35,000 bases of DNA from Actinidia chinensis (GCA_009663005.1 VIGQ01001501.1:67501-102500), one strand, 5' to 3'. Positions 10,909 to 21,599 are shown, numbered from the stretch's first letter. Program-made: numbers and translations. The notes: a model not told the origin generated them from the sequence alone.

Positions 10909-11085
10909 AATAAAAGAACATTACCCAGTAGTGGACCTCTTATATGATGGAGACCCCGCCCAATAAGCATCCGTGAATGCCTCAATACGCAGATGATTGT
11001 GTACTCCATAAAATAAGCTAAGATCCGGATGCGCCTTGAGCTATCTCACAATCCTCAAAGCTACCTCCACGCGAGTCGAGATAAG
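10909..11085 (-). mobile_element. Ty1/copia polyprotein fragment (RT-RNase H junction)
   Basis: One minus-strand frame reads VEVALRIVR, a stop, LKAHPDLSLF, then IEAFTDAYWAGSP and KRSTTG before another stop. The FTDAxWAGSP segment holds the first catalytic aspartate of copia RNase H, and the preceding helix is the usual LRYLK region. Two in-frame stops show it is dead. It sits where the duplicate flank at 15140-15160 has no such sequence, so it is a small inserted or retained retroelement scrap. Confidence 0.8.
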
Positions 11086-11325
11086 TAATTCTAAGTATCA
11101 CACAAAAAGTGTTCAATTTTTGTCTATAAAATTGAACAAGAGAAATTTATTTTCATTTTTATTTCCTTCCATTTGCTTTTCGAAGCTAAACAAACATTTG
11201 TCAAAAGAAAGAAAAGAAAAGAAAACAGAGAATAAAAAGAGTACAACAAATCATTTGTCAAAATCACTTGAATCTAAATACAGACATAAGCACTCTTTTT
11301 TTCTTCCTTCCTATCTCAGGATAGA

Positions 11326-14178
11326 AAATATTCTTGCCAACGATCATCTTTCCATCCCCCAGTGATAACACAAGGGATGTGTGAAACTTTCCAATAGTCT
11401 CCACCTTGTAAGTCTCTACTGAGTCTCGAAATCAAGCTATCTGGCATATTGAATAAATGAAGCGATTTAAGGTTGGTTAGATGTCAATAACCTGCTTGTA
11501 GCTCCTCCATCAATTTACATTTCGCGAGAAAGAGGTTTTTTAGACGATCATCGAGCTTGCTTCCACTCTCACCATATCAATCATTTAATTCACCAAGCAT
11601 AAAAATCTCAAGATGTTTGAAACGCACCACCTTAAAACACGTTTCCTTTCAACTAATGCATGAAAATGTCGAGGGGGTGGGGTGTGGGGGAAGGCTGCCC
11701 ATATTGGTAAGTCTTGAGGGCCGCAACAGATCGCATCTCTTATCTTACTGTTTCTAAGCAACTCTTACCAGTTGAAAGCAAAGTGATCCATCGCGGTAGA
11801 CGTTGTAAATGTCCTACTAGGTAGAGCGTTCGAATACGTTGAGGCGGTGATGACAGAGAATCTAGATCAATGATCTCATATTTCTTGTATTGCACTAACC
11901 ACAACTATCGAAGATTTTTTAGCTTCTCCAAGACGAGCATAACACCTTCCATCCGCCTCCTCAGCTTAAAATGTGCACCCTTCTCATTTGATCAGCCTTC
12001 CTTAACGCTCTCCCATCCAATGCCATTGTCATGGTTTTCTTCAACAGAACAGAGGTTTTGCAAGGATGACAAACTTCCTATTCCCATCGGGGCTTTGAAT
12101 CCTGTTCCATACGAAAGCAGTCCACTAAAATGGTAGCGATATAACCACAACAGATGACGAAGTCCTTCGGAGCTTCATGATCTCATCTGGCAACTCAGTG
12201 ACATGTGTTTGTTTAAGGCCAATGTTTCTAAGTTTTGGAGGTTCCGCACTCGATTTGGAATTGTTTTCAATTTGGTTCCCCTTAAACTTAGATGCTTGAG
12301 ATGACATTAATTCACGATCTCATTTGGGAACGTCTCCAATTGGTGCTTCAAGGTCTAACGATGTTAACAGCTTAGACAGTCACCTAACAAACGCAAAAAC
12401 TTGGACAAATCGAAAGAATATATTGAACTAAACACAGATCAAAGAACGAAGATGAGTGTGTGCTGAAACAAACTTGATGAACACAACTACTTTCTTGTCA
12501 CTATCCAAATATTGGTGCACTGATAGCATTTTCGCACCGTCTTAGCGCCAAACTTGCCACGCTCTTCACTTGCAAATGTGACCGATTTTTGTTTGCCTCT
12601 TTTGACTTGAAAGAAAGAAAACGATAATTTCACGACCAAAGATCATGGATGCGATATGCTGTGATCTTCGCTCATTCCTCTTTCCTTGCGCACTGATAGC
12701 TTCGATTGATAGCCCATTGGGTGCTCTGTGCAACTTCCTCTAATGTCAGTACCGTCTTTGGCTTCTACAAATCCTTCTGCCACCCATAACCCGAATCAAT
12801 ATCCAATGATCAATCTTGAAATAGTCCTCTGGAAAAAAGCTCAAGTACAAAAATACATAAACTTGAGAGTCCACGGTAGATCCAAAGAAAAACTAATGGG
12901 ATAATATTCTACTCATGCTTGTGAGTTTTCATTTTCCCTCTAGTTCCGACAAGGCTACGGGAGAGCCTCTACCACTCTTCCACTTTCTTCTCCTTTGTAG
13001 TTTTAAAAAGACCATAATCGGCCACAATGCAAGTGCAAATCCCTCGCATCTTCGGAAGAGATCTCTAGACAAGCCTTTCCAAATATGGAGGGGGAAGAAG
13101 AATTCCCTTGAAATGGCTTTCTGCAAAAAACAAGGTCCTAAGAATCATCGGAAGACTAATGGATGAGATAAGATAGACATGGCCATGGCATTCTCCACTA
13201 GAGAAAGAGGCTACATCTACTTTCTTGTTGTTGAGAATTTACTGACTGCCACAATATCATTTGGGAATGACATTATCTAAAAGATTTCCAAGCGTGAATA
13301 TTCCATCATCATCAAGAACAAGCACATACCTCTTTTGTTGCAAGAAAGATTTATTATCCCTTTCAAGCTGTTTGTATCCATATTATTTTCCACTCCTTGT
13401 GGATTGGCTGCTTGACTTCTTCAAATAGTTGATTCAATCATGCTTTGTAGGAGTTTCTCGGTCTGAAATGATTCAGAAACAGTAATCAAGCATGGTTTTG
13501 GAATGCTTCTTCACTATTGGATCATCGTAGCCTTTAGTGAGGGGGTTTTGCCCCAATACCCCCATTCCTGCTATTTGGAAACCACCTTGAGCTTGTGGAT
13601 CATCCTCCATTAGCCATTGAATCATTGTGATTTTGGCTTGTCGAGCCCACAAGCTCAGCTTTTCAAGTAGAAGGGCATCACCACGAGAGTCGTACCATGC
13701 AATTGTGGGCCTTGAGCCTGCTCTTGTCTACGATATATGTCACTAATCTATGAGTACCCTCGGAAATATTAATGAGGCCTAGACTGGATGAACCGTTACG
13801 GAAGAAGACCACAATGGGGGTTGACGAGCTTTATAGTCTTAATTATAGCAACAAACTTTGTGAAGATGAGGGAAGAAGGAAAAGAAGAAACCCGGAACTC
13901 AATTGCCATGATGAGGTCCGAGACGAAGCATGTGCATGTCAAGAGACATCTGCAGTGTCATATGCTTGCTTCTCGCATTGCTTCCACCCATTACTGCGAT
14001 TCCCCGGGTCGTGCTCTTCCATAGCCATCAGCAACTCTAAGGAAGCGGTCATGCGCTAAACTTCTCTGATGTATTCGATCTCATCCCGAACTCCAGTCAA
14101 CAAATTCACCTTCTTCTTGAAGGCTTTTTTTAAGTTTGCAAAGTTGGCTAGTAGGTGGAACACCGCACTCTCTGCCAT
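11326..14178 (-). pseudogene. CC-NB-ARC-LRR resistance protein, copy C, frameshifted
   Basis: Near-complete CNL. Start ATG at 14178 (MAESAVFHLLANFANLKKAF), stop at 11328-11326. Order: Rx_N 14178-13680 in several frames; P-loop about 13543-13580 (AGMGG-like, then GKT one frame off); kinase-2 RYVLVLDDDG at about 13303-13335, where the usual VW after the aspartates is lost; GLPL position reads GFALAL (near 13030-13060); MHD position reads IHDLW (12636-12653); LRR with THVTELPDEIMKL (near 12180-12215); C-terminus as in B and F. The length of about 2.85 kb fits a roughly 900-residue CNL after frame correction. Multiple one-base indels break the frame. An intact form would be a cytoplasmic/plasma-membrane-associated immune receptor. 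Confidence 0.88.
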
Positions 14179-14441
14179 TTCCGATTTTGTGTTCATGGCC
14201 GTTGTAGCTTTGGTTTGTAGGAATGGTAAGGAACTAGTCTGAACTGTGTATATTACGAATTTATTTTTGTCAACGAGGTGCATTTTTCAACTCTCATAAT
14301 GTAGGAGTTATCAAACACGTCTAGTGTTGCAACTTGTCTGTCTTTTTTGTCAAATGAACAATTAATTAAAGAAAATGTGCTAGGTACAAAATAACCTGGA
14401 AAATAGTATTTTGGATGGGTCAAACTGGCCATTTTCATATT
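14179..14441 (-). other. Upstream flank of copy C with duplicated segment
   Basis: Bases about 14255-14300 match the upstream flank of copy A. From about 14305 the sequence (GGAGTTATCAAACACGTC, TTAATTAAAGAA, TACAAAATAACCTGGAAAA) matches segments near 18890-19000 and 34195-34275 that always precede the MITE at its left end. Confidence 0.6.
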
Positions 14442-14767
14442 GGGTAAATTTTATGATTAGTCCCTGTAGTTTAGGCAAAGTTTCACTTTGATTCCTGTAG
14501 CTTATATTTGACCAATTAGAACTATACAGTTTCCAATCAATTTCATTGTGGTCCTTCCATCCAAATTTGTTAAAAATCTAATAGAAATTGCATGGGCCGT
14601 TTTGGTAATTTTTTCTTTGTATTTTCCGTCAACATTTAAATGAATTTGAATGGAGGGATTGTATTGAATTGATTGAAAATTGTAAGGTTCTAAATGTTCA
14701 AGTTAAAACTGTAGGGATCAATGTAAGACTTTGCATAAACTACATGGCCCAAATGTTAAATTTATCC
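14442..14767. mobile_element. 326-bp MITE, copy 1
   Basis: Ends are inverted repeats: left GGGTAAATTTTATGATTAG, right end complementing to GGATAAATTTAAC, with TTTAGGCAAAGT-type sequence inside. Flanks TTTCATATT (14433-14441) and TTTATTTAT (14768-14776) match at 7 of 9. No coding frame. A copy of the same length is at 34315-34640. A 9-bp duplication would suggest a Mutator-like origin, which is an inference. Confidence 0.65.
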
Positions 14768-14779
14768 TTTATTTATTGT

Positions 14780-15190
14780 GCAATTGTTAGAATCGCGGGA
14801 ATTGAAAAGGTATGGACCAAAATCAAAATAAAATAAAATAAAAAAACTATGAGGACCATCTTGGGAATTTACTCTTTCTATTTCCGTGTGGGCTTTGAAT
14901 CCTATTGCATCGTGACAAGAAGGATACAATGATTTTTCTTTGTCATGGACCAATTCACTAGAGGCTTACAACCCTCTAAACAGAGCTTCGTTATTTCCTA
15001 TTTCACTCTTTATTTTCTCTCAGGATTAAACATCTTAACATGTCATAGTTTTTTCCTCTTGGAAAAATTTCCAAAGGTTAACTTTCCATATCTAATTTCT
15101 TGAAGTTTTTTTGATTGACCGGATTAATATTGAGAAGATAATATATGCAATGAGTAATTCTAGTATCGCACAAAAAGTGTTATTAAAATC
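14780..15190. repeat. Duplicate of 9850-9986 plus 10751-11110, without insertions
   Basis: It matches the region downstream of copy C but lacks the 764-bp LTR-like insert and the copia fragment. It therefore acts as an empty-site reference. Shared strings: GTGGGCTTTGA, ATGATTTTTCTT, CTTTTT/CTTTATTTTCTCTCAGGATT, TGATTGACC, ATTGAGAAGATAAT, CACAAAAAGTGTT. No gene seen. Confidence 0.7.
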
Positions 15191-15220
15191 TAGAAAAAAA
15201 AAGAGAGAAAGCTAAGAAAC

Positions 15221-15735
15221 GATCCTTCCCAATCCAAACAACAGGGATGTCTCCGCCTTGTAAGTCTCTACGGAGTCTTGAAATAAAGCTATATGGCTAT
15301 AGCTCATAAATCAAGCCTTTCAAGGTTGGTTTGGAGACATCCCAACCTTGAAAGGCGGAGACAAGAGAGTTTTTTAAGGCGAGGCATCGAGCTTGCTTCC
15401 ACTCTCACCCAGATCAATTATTTTAATACACCAAGATATAAAGTCTCAAGATTTTGAAACGCACCAGCCTTAAAACACAGTTCCTCTCCAACATAATGCA
15501 TCATAAATTTCAAGGTCATCCAGATTGGGTAAGTCTTGAAGGATCCGCAACGGATCGGCATCTCATAATTTATTGTACCTTAAGCATACTCTTACCAGGT
15601 TGAAAGCAGAAGGGATCCATCGCGGTAGACGTTGTAAATGTCCTACGAGGTGGAGCGTTTGAAGACGTTGAGGCGGTGAAGACAGAGAATCTAGACCAAT
15701 GATCTCATCTTCTTGTATTGCACGAACACAAAATC
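15221..15735 (-). pseudogene. CNL copy D, LRR tail only
   Basis: It matches the LRR C-terminal third of copies B, C and F (TTGAAACGCACCAGCCTTAA, CATCGCGGTAGACGTTGTAA). The end encoding the stop codon is missing (homology begins near 15221), and homology stops at about 15735 within the LRR. A 15-bp perfect inverted repeat at 15315-15356 replaces normal LRR sequence. No NB-ARC. Non-functional. Confidence 0.85.
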
Positions 15736-16143
15736 GTTCCTTTTTTATGTTATCGTTCCTTTTTTATGTTTCTTTTTACTTTATAAGGTAAAATGTGTTT
15801 ACAATATGTCATAGCCTAATTCATGCATGATATGAGAATTGTATGTATGGTTATACAACAGAATTGACTATATTTTCACATGTGACTTGTAAGTGGGTTT
15901 TTTCGAATGTTTAATTTTCAAGGGTCTTTAAAATATTAGTTTAAAAAGTGTTTTTTAACTGGCACTGCGTAAGATATTTTGTTGAGCGAATCTTAGTATT
16001 AGTGTCCAATGTCCATTATTGATGAGTTTGAAAAATGAGTTGGAAGATTCTATTTGGTGTGAACACATAGCAAGCGTCAAGAAAAACACTACATGTGAGC
16101 CGTCAATTTGCATTGAGATGGGTTGCTTCACTTGGTGTGAACA
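15735..16143. other. Gene-free, dispersed repeat copy
   Basis: Begins with a short duplication (ATCGTTCCTTTTTTATGTT twice, about 15733-15772). From about 15890 it is another copy of the dispersed repeat, ending in a minisatellite-like unit (CACTACATGTGAGCCGTCAA, CACTTGGTGTGAACA) interrupted at 16144 by the solo LTR. Confidence 0.6.
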
Positions 16144-17050
16144 TGTTAAAATATTTTCAAATATATGTATATATGTAATATGTTTTGCAAGTTTTGGAGT
16201 CTCACATTAGAAAAAGAGAAAGAAGTGAAAAGATATTTAAGTGTTAGTCATTATGACTTGTATCTTGTTATGCTAGGCACTATCTTGGGTTGTAAATGTG
16301 GCGACGTAGGACGGTTACAAACCGTCCACCACACACGCGTGCGGCGCCAATGTGGGATATTAATGGCGCGTGCACGGGTGTCATGTGCTCAAGACCGTTA
16401 TTTTTATTCATGATGATCATAACGATCGGACGGTTAATATTAAAGATTAACATGATCGTACGGTGAAAATACATCTAGTAAATAAGATGTGGTAAACGGT
16501 TGATTGAATATTGAAGAGGTGCGATCTACACCGTCGATACTAAGGTGTGTGATCGACAATGGACATGATTGAAATCTAATGTTACGGTTCTAAAGACAGT
16601 AAAATGGGACTATTAGATTTGAAAATCTAACAGTCATCTTCTTCCAAACACCTTTCATTGAAAGCACAAGTCTGTCTATTAAATGACAGATTCGCAAGCA
16701 AAAAACACATACTTACAACTTTTGAACTTCCTTTCTCTTTTGGGCAAATAATTAAAGTTATACTTATTTTATTCTATTTTATTCCTGAATTTTGTTTTCT
16801 GTAAAAACAGAATTCCAGATTCTTGGCTACTTAGAAAAATCTAAAAGTATTTGCTCTGATTTCGTTAGTGCAAACGCAGTCAGATATCAGATTAGATTTT
16901 GAGGCTTTATTGTATCTTAGAAGCGATTCGCTGTGAACCGAGTGCATACCATTCTCGCAGAATTGATGGGGGCGAATAACGCTTTAAGAAAAGCGACATT
17001 GGTGATGTGCCTTTGAAACATTCTACAATTTTGTGATTTTTGCTCCAACA
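16144..17050. mobile_element. Solo LTR with perfect 5-bp target duplication
   Basis: Starts TGTTAAAATATTTTCAAAT and ends TTTTGCTCCAACA, with short inverted termini (TGTT/AACA). GAACA flanks both sides (16139-16143 and 17051-17055). The sequence on either side joins into one normal minisatellite unit (…TGTGAACA / CATAGCACG…). There is no internal domain, so it is a solo LTR left by LTR-LTR recombination. The phrase GTCTCACATTAG and a CCGAGTGCATACCATTCTCG stretch recall copia-type LTRs, but superfamily is only a suggestion. Confidence 0.85.
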
Positions 17051-17198
17051 GAACACATAGCACGTGTCAAGAAAAATACTACATGTGAGCTGTCAATTTG
17101 CTTTGAGCTGGTGTGAACACATAGCACGCGTCAAGAAAAAACTACATTTGAGCCATCAATTTGCATTGAGCTAGACGACTCCACTTGGTGTGAACACA
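17051..17198. repeat. Two minisatellite units
   Basis: Two units of the array type (ACACATAGCACGTGTCAAG…GTGAGCTGTCAATTTGC, then a second) follow the solo LTR and abut the N-terminal CNL fragment at about 17199. Confidence 0.75.
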
Positions 17199-17328
17199 TC
17201 AGCAACTCTAAGGGCGCTCGAACTCATCTCTGAGGTATTCGATCTCTCTCCAACCTCCAGGCAACGAATTCACCTCTTCTTGAAGGAATGGTGCCAAAGT
17301 TGTTAGTAGGTGGAACACCACACTTTCA
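17199..17328 (-). pseudogene. CNL N-terminal (Rx_N) fragment
   Basis: It matches the first about 130 bases of copies A, C and F: CAGCAACTCTAAGG, GGTATTCGATCTC, CGAATTCACCTCTTCTTGAA, GTGGAACACCACACTTTCAA. On the minus strand this is the Rx_N start, equivalent to the EEVNLL and DEIEYI stretches. The start codon is disrupted at about 17325. The rest of the gene is absent, replaced by a minisatellite unit. Confidence 0.8.
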
Positions 17329-17960
17329 AGCCTTTTCGGGTCTTGTTTTCTGGCAACGCCTTTGGGTTGAAGGGAAAAACATGAAGAGGGAATGGTGTTA
17401 GTCTGGAGTGAATTTTTTGGGTGGTGATGAATTTTTTAGGGTAAGGATCAAGGGAAAAGGAGATGAGGGATTGTATTCGAGTGAGTTTTTAACCGATGAA
17501 AGTTTTTATCATTCACCACTGATTTTATAAAATGAAACGAATGCATCTTATCCTATAAATTTAAAAAAGTAGTGAATTAGAGTAATTTCTAAAATGACGC
17601 CCGGTAATCTTGTCTTCAATTAACAAAAACAACAAATCTTATTTCTCGTTTTTAGATGAATTGACCTGTAACAATTCTTATGCATAACGTTTAAATTTTG
17701 AAAAAAATGATAGGATGACACAATGTTTTAAACATAAAGCAATTCTAGATTTTTAAAATATTAAAAAACGAATCATATTTTTTCTTCAAAATTTTGACGA
17801 CATGTATATGGATTGTAAAGGATTGTCCCATCTAAAATTTGGAATTGTAACGGGTCTCCGACGGGACATCATCTCTACTTCAAACTTGACCCAATTAAAG
17901 TAGTTTTATCTAATAACCGATTTAAACTCTATTGGTTTTTTCCTAACCACCCCCATACCT
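17329..17960 (-). promoter_or_regulatory. Upstream flank shared with copy F
   Basis: It matches 33159-33645: GGTCTTGTTTT, CCTTTGGGTT, AATGAAGAGGG, AAATGACGCCC, TTGTCTTCA, TTATTTCTCGTTTTTAGATG, CCTGTAACAATTC, GCATAACGTTT, ATGGATTGTAAAGG, CAATTAAAGTAGT. It would hold the 5' leader and promoter of this CNL subgroup. No specific element was pinned down. Confidence 0.5.
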
Positions 17961-18056
17961 AACAAACCCACCACCTTGATGAATAAATTTAAAAATTATT
18001 TGAATAACTATCGCCTGTTAAGTGGAGATAATGCACATTTTTTTTTACATTTATAT

Positions 18057-18092
<36 letters not shown>

Positions 18093-18385
18093 TTGTATTT
18101 TTTACGTATATTAATCTACGTTTTTGCCCATTAGCCATTGCCCGTTGGGTCGTGAGTAGCATTTTATTTTAAAAAATATAGAATTCCTATCAAAAAGTTT
18201 TCTTTTATTTTTATATAATTTCATATTTAATATACATTTTATTTTGTACAAATATTATCGAGGAATAATAAACAAATAAAAAATTATGACTTTTAAGAGT
18301 TTGAAACAAAATACACACAAAGCGTCCCATGACATGCTCATGGAATGGCGTTCTTATTTGGTGTTCCCACTTCCTTTTCTTGCCA
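17961..18385. other. AT-rich, nothing recognised
   Basis: Very AT-rich, stop-dense in all frames, no repeat copy identified elsewhere in the window. Confidence 0.4.
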
Positions 18386-18389
18386 ACGG

Positions 18390-19075
18390 ATGCCAAGTTG
18401 TCCGGACATTGAGTTTTCCATTAACATTTTAATGGTTTTGGATATGGAGGGGTTGTATTGAAATTGATTGAAAAATGTGAGGACTAATTCTTCAAATTGA
18501 AACTATAGCAATCAAAGTGAGACTTTGCCTAAACTATAGGGACCAACTATTAAATTTACCCGTATTATTTGACATAACTATGCAACTTGGGCTGTGATGA
18601 TGCGATGTCAACAAGTGATTTTTTGGTGTATTAAAGTTCTCGATAAAGTTTATAATATGAACGGTTTGAATTGTTAAACTGGGTTTGAAATTGCTTGGAC
18701 TGCACCGATGCAATCCAAAATGTACTGAATAGAAGCCTGGGTCATTTTTGAGATAATCTTGTAACTTGAAATGTATCGTATTTTTTTTCACTTTGTTAAA
18801 TAAGAACTAGAAAAATGATTTTGATGGCATTAAATTATTTAATCTGGCGATATCAATTTCAACTATTAAAAATTGCTAGCAGGAGTTATTCAACACGTCA
18901 TGTGTTGCGTCTTGTCTTTTACTTTTTTGTCAAATCAACAATTAATTAAAGAAGATGTATTAGGTACAAAATAACCTGGAAAAAAGGTTTTTGGATGGGG
19001 CCAAACTGGTAATTTTCATATTGGGTAAATTTTACAATTGATTGTTGTAATTTAGACAAAGCTTTACTTTGATCT
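18390..19075. repeat. MITE right half, linker segment, MITE left end
   Basis: The right half of the 326-bp MITE ends at 18561 (CCAACTATTAAATTTACCC). It is followed by the linker seen also at 29696-30060, 33792-34190 and 34641-35000 (GACATAACTATGCAACTTGG, GATTTTGATGGCATTA, TTAATTAAAGAA). A left MITE end starts at 19023 (GGGTAAATTTTACAATTG) and stops by about 19075. This is the same order as the tandem pair at the right end of the window. Confidence 0.65.
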
Positions 19076-19243
19076 ATTTGTCCGTGTTTTCAAAAGAAAT
19101 GGACATATTTTTTAGATCATATACTCCGTCCTTTTTTTCTGCAATCAAGTACAATAAGCATTGAAATTTGTTGTCTCTCTAAGAGTAATGTTAAGATGGG
19201 CGCGCGTCCGTGGTATTACCACAATTGTGCTTACATAATACGC

Positions 19244-19313
19244 TCACGTCCACCCATTTGGGGTGAACCCCACTTTAAAAAAATGGAGTCCACCCCCAAA
19301 TAAGTGGATGTGA
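19244..19313. repeat. Imperfect inverted repeat, about 31-bp arms
   Basis: The left arm (19244-19274, TCACGTCCACCCATTTGGGG…) is largely complementary to the right arm (19283-19313, …CACCCCCAAATAAGTGGATG), with an A-rich 8-base loop. It looks like the centre of a hairpin MITE. Outer ends and a target duplication were not identified. Confidence 0.6.
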
Positions 19314-19342
19314 ACATGCCACCTAGGTACCCCCAATTTACT

Positions 19343-19755
19343 TTGAGCTGGACGACTCCACTTGGTGTGAACACATAACACGTGTCAAGAAAAAACTACA
19401 TGTGAGCCGTCAATTTGCATTGAGCTGGACGACCTCACTTGGTGTAAACACGAATCAAGAAAAACACTACATGTGAGCCGTCAATTTGCTTTGAGTTGGA
19501 TGACTATACTTGGTGTGAACACATAGCACATTAGCACGTGTCAAGAAAAAATTACATGTGAGTCGTCAATTTGCATTGAGCGAGACGACTCCACTTGGTG
19601 TGAACACATAACACGAATTAAGAAAAACACTATATGTTAGTCATCAATTTGCTTTGAATTAGACGACTCCACTTGGTGTGAACACATAGCACGCGTCAAA
19701 AAAAAACTACATGTGAGACGTCAATTTGAATTGAGCTGGACGACTCCACTTGGTT
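19343..19755. repeat. Minisatellite of about 78 bp, five to six units
   Basis: The unit is TTGAGCTGGACGACTCCACT, TGGTGTGAACACATAGCACG, CGTCAAGAAAAA, CTACATGTGAGCCGTCAATT. Unit starts are at about 19343, 19420, 19491, 19576, 19654 and 19731, so lengths are 71-85 bp. The last unit breaks off near 19755. Single or paired units occur inside dispersed repeats elsewhere in the window. Confidence 0.9.
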
Positions 19756-19759
19756 AGAT

Positions 19760-21060
19760 ATTTTCCCTCCTTTGTGACATAACATTTAATGGAAGACAGT
19801 CAGAAGTGACTGGGTGGGTGGAAAATGAATAGGGAAAATTACTCTTAAGGCCTATGGGAAAATTTAATGGGAGACAAAGGCGAAGGAAAGAGTAGGGTAG
19901 GTGGGAAATGAATAGGGAAAGTTACTCTAAGAACTATGTGAAAATCTCTTCACTTGTATGTTGAGAGAATAATCAAAAATAATACCACCTCAATGGAGAG
20001 GTGTTTAAAATAATTTCATAAGCATGATATTTTTAATCAGTTTTTTACTATTTTATCCTTAATTAAGCCTGCATGAGTTGTTTTTTTTTACGTGTTTCAA
20101 TTACAAATTATAACTCACATTTGCTTCATTTGCATAGAACACGCAATTCACTTGCACCCAAGTACATAAAATTCTTTTGATGCCAAAATAATATCACAAG
20201 TGTAAGATTTCGGCATTGGGATAACTCGATAATAATAAGGGAAGTTCGAGTTTCGACTCATGCAATTGTGAGATGGGAATGGAGTCAATGGGGTCTTTAG
20301 GGAGGGTGAGGAAGCAATGTTGAGTGGTGGCAATTAGGGGTTGGATGCTGTGGTGGTGGCAGATGATGGAAATTGATGCCACCTGTGTAGTGGTGGAGTT
20401 TGTGAGAGAAGAGGAAATGGAAATTAAAAAAAAAAAAAAAGTGGGCGTAATTAGAATCTTATGGAGTGTACTAAGAAAAAGCAAAAGCTTTGGCAATTGA
20501 TATCAAAAGAATGGATTTGGTGGACGAACAACACTGGATTTGAGCAGCTTCAATCTTTCATTATAGAATTGTCAACAACTGTTACCTATTGCAGCTTATG
20601 GAGCATTAGCTGAAATTCCCCTAAAAATGAGCACCATAGAGCTTGGACCCTGCACCAAGCACATGGCAATTAGACTTATGACGGAAAAATTTCGGGAAGT
20701 GATGAACAAAATTTCCTAAAGAAGTTTAACTCCTAAGAAGCCTTCCTGGGATTTGTAGAAAAAAGATAAACGAAGGAAAATTACAAACTACCACTTCTCA
20801 TGGAGGACCAAACAATAAATAGGAAATATGAAGAGATGCGTTTGTTCCGTAGGCCTGATAATCATGAAGGAAGTCAAATACAAGCAAGTATGAACACTAA
20901 GACCAGATTGTCACGACTTCATGATTTTACTTCCACGAAACAAACACATACCATTAAAAGAACAGATTCCGTCCTTAAATAATGACTAGTGCCTCTATAC
21001 GAGAGTGCCGGCTTTACTCACCATGTATAGAAATCGCTTCACCCCATGATCCCAAACACA
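19760..21060. other. Gene-free stretch with a short direct duplication
   Basis: Two copies of GGTGG(G)AAAATGAATAGGGAAA…TTACTCT lie at about 19815-19945. A 100-codon minus-strand open frame at 20194-20496 is Ser/Thr/Leu-rich with a hydrophobic N-terminus but resembles no family I know, so I do not call it a gene. The rest shows no feature. Confidence 0.4.
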
Positions 21061-21380
21061 GAGAAAAGAATTAGAGGAGCTTCAAAAAATATGTTTGAGC
21101 TTAGTTTGTCTATTAAGCAAATCTATCTCAAATAAAACTTTAATCATGCCGATCACGAGTCTAGCTTGAGTAACTTAAAATTTTTAAAAATTATAAATTT
21201 ATTAAGTTGAGTAGTAAATTATTCAAGTTTGACTTGAAAATTTAACAAGCTAAAAAAATATGTTTAAACTTGACTTGTGTAAGTAACAAACGAATCTCAA
21301 ATAAATTTTATCGAGATAAATCTGAGTTAAACTCGAGCAGCTTGATTTGTTTATTATCTCAAATAACAAGCTCAAAAAAG
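21060..21380. repeat. Dispersed repeat rich in CTTGA/AAGCTC motifs
   Basis: Part (21240-21370) matches 7165-7290 (AAAAAATATGTT, AAGTAACAAACGAATCTCAA, GAGATAAAT, AGCTTGATTTG). No coding capacity. TE-derived, class unknown. Confidence 0.5.
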
Positions 21381-21393
21381 TGTTTTCATTAAA

Positions 21394-21570
21394 GGTGAGG
21401 ACCAACTGTCCCCAATTTCCTGTCTCGGCTCCAAATAGATAACACATATCCATTTGTGTAATTTATAAATTACATAACATCCCTTAATAAATTACAAATG
21501 GAGAGGTGTTATCTATTTGGAGCTTGGACGGGGGTTGTCCCAAATACTTTGGGACAGTTGATCCATTCCC
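21394..21570. mobile_element. Mutator-like MITE, 177 bp
   Basis: Terminal inverted repeats are GGTGAGGACCAACTGTCCC and, from the other end, GGGAATGGATCAACTGTCCC. An inner inverted repeat shares GCTCCAAATAGATAACAC. Flanked by a perfect 9-bp duplication TTCATTAAA (21385-21393, 21571-21579). Nine-bp duplications are characteristic of the Mutator superfamily. No coding frame. Confidence 0.85.
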
Positions 21571-21599
21571 TTCATTAAACCAAGTTAGCACAAGTGTCC

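Noticed and set aside
19343..19755. CRISPR-like regular repeats
   Set aside because: Units are contiguous tandem repeats without spacers, in a plant nuclear context.
20194..20496. 100-codon minus-strand open frame with hydrophobic start
   Set aside because: Low complexity, no recognised domain, no second supporting feature. Kept only as a remark in the gene-free stretch.
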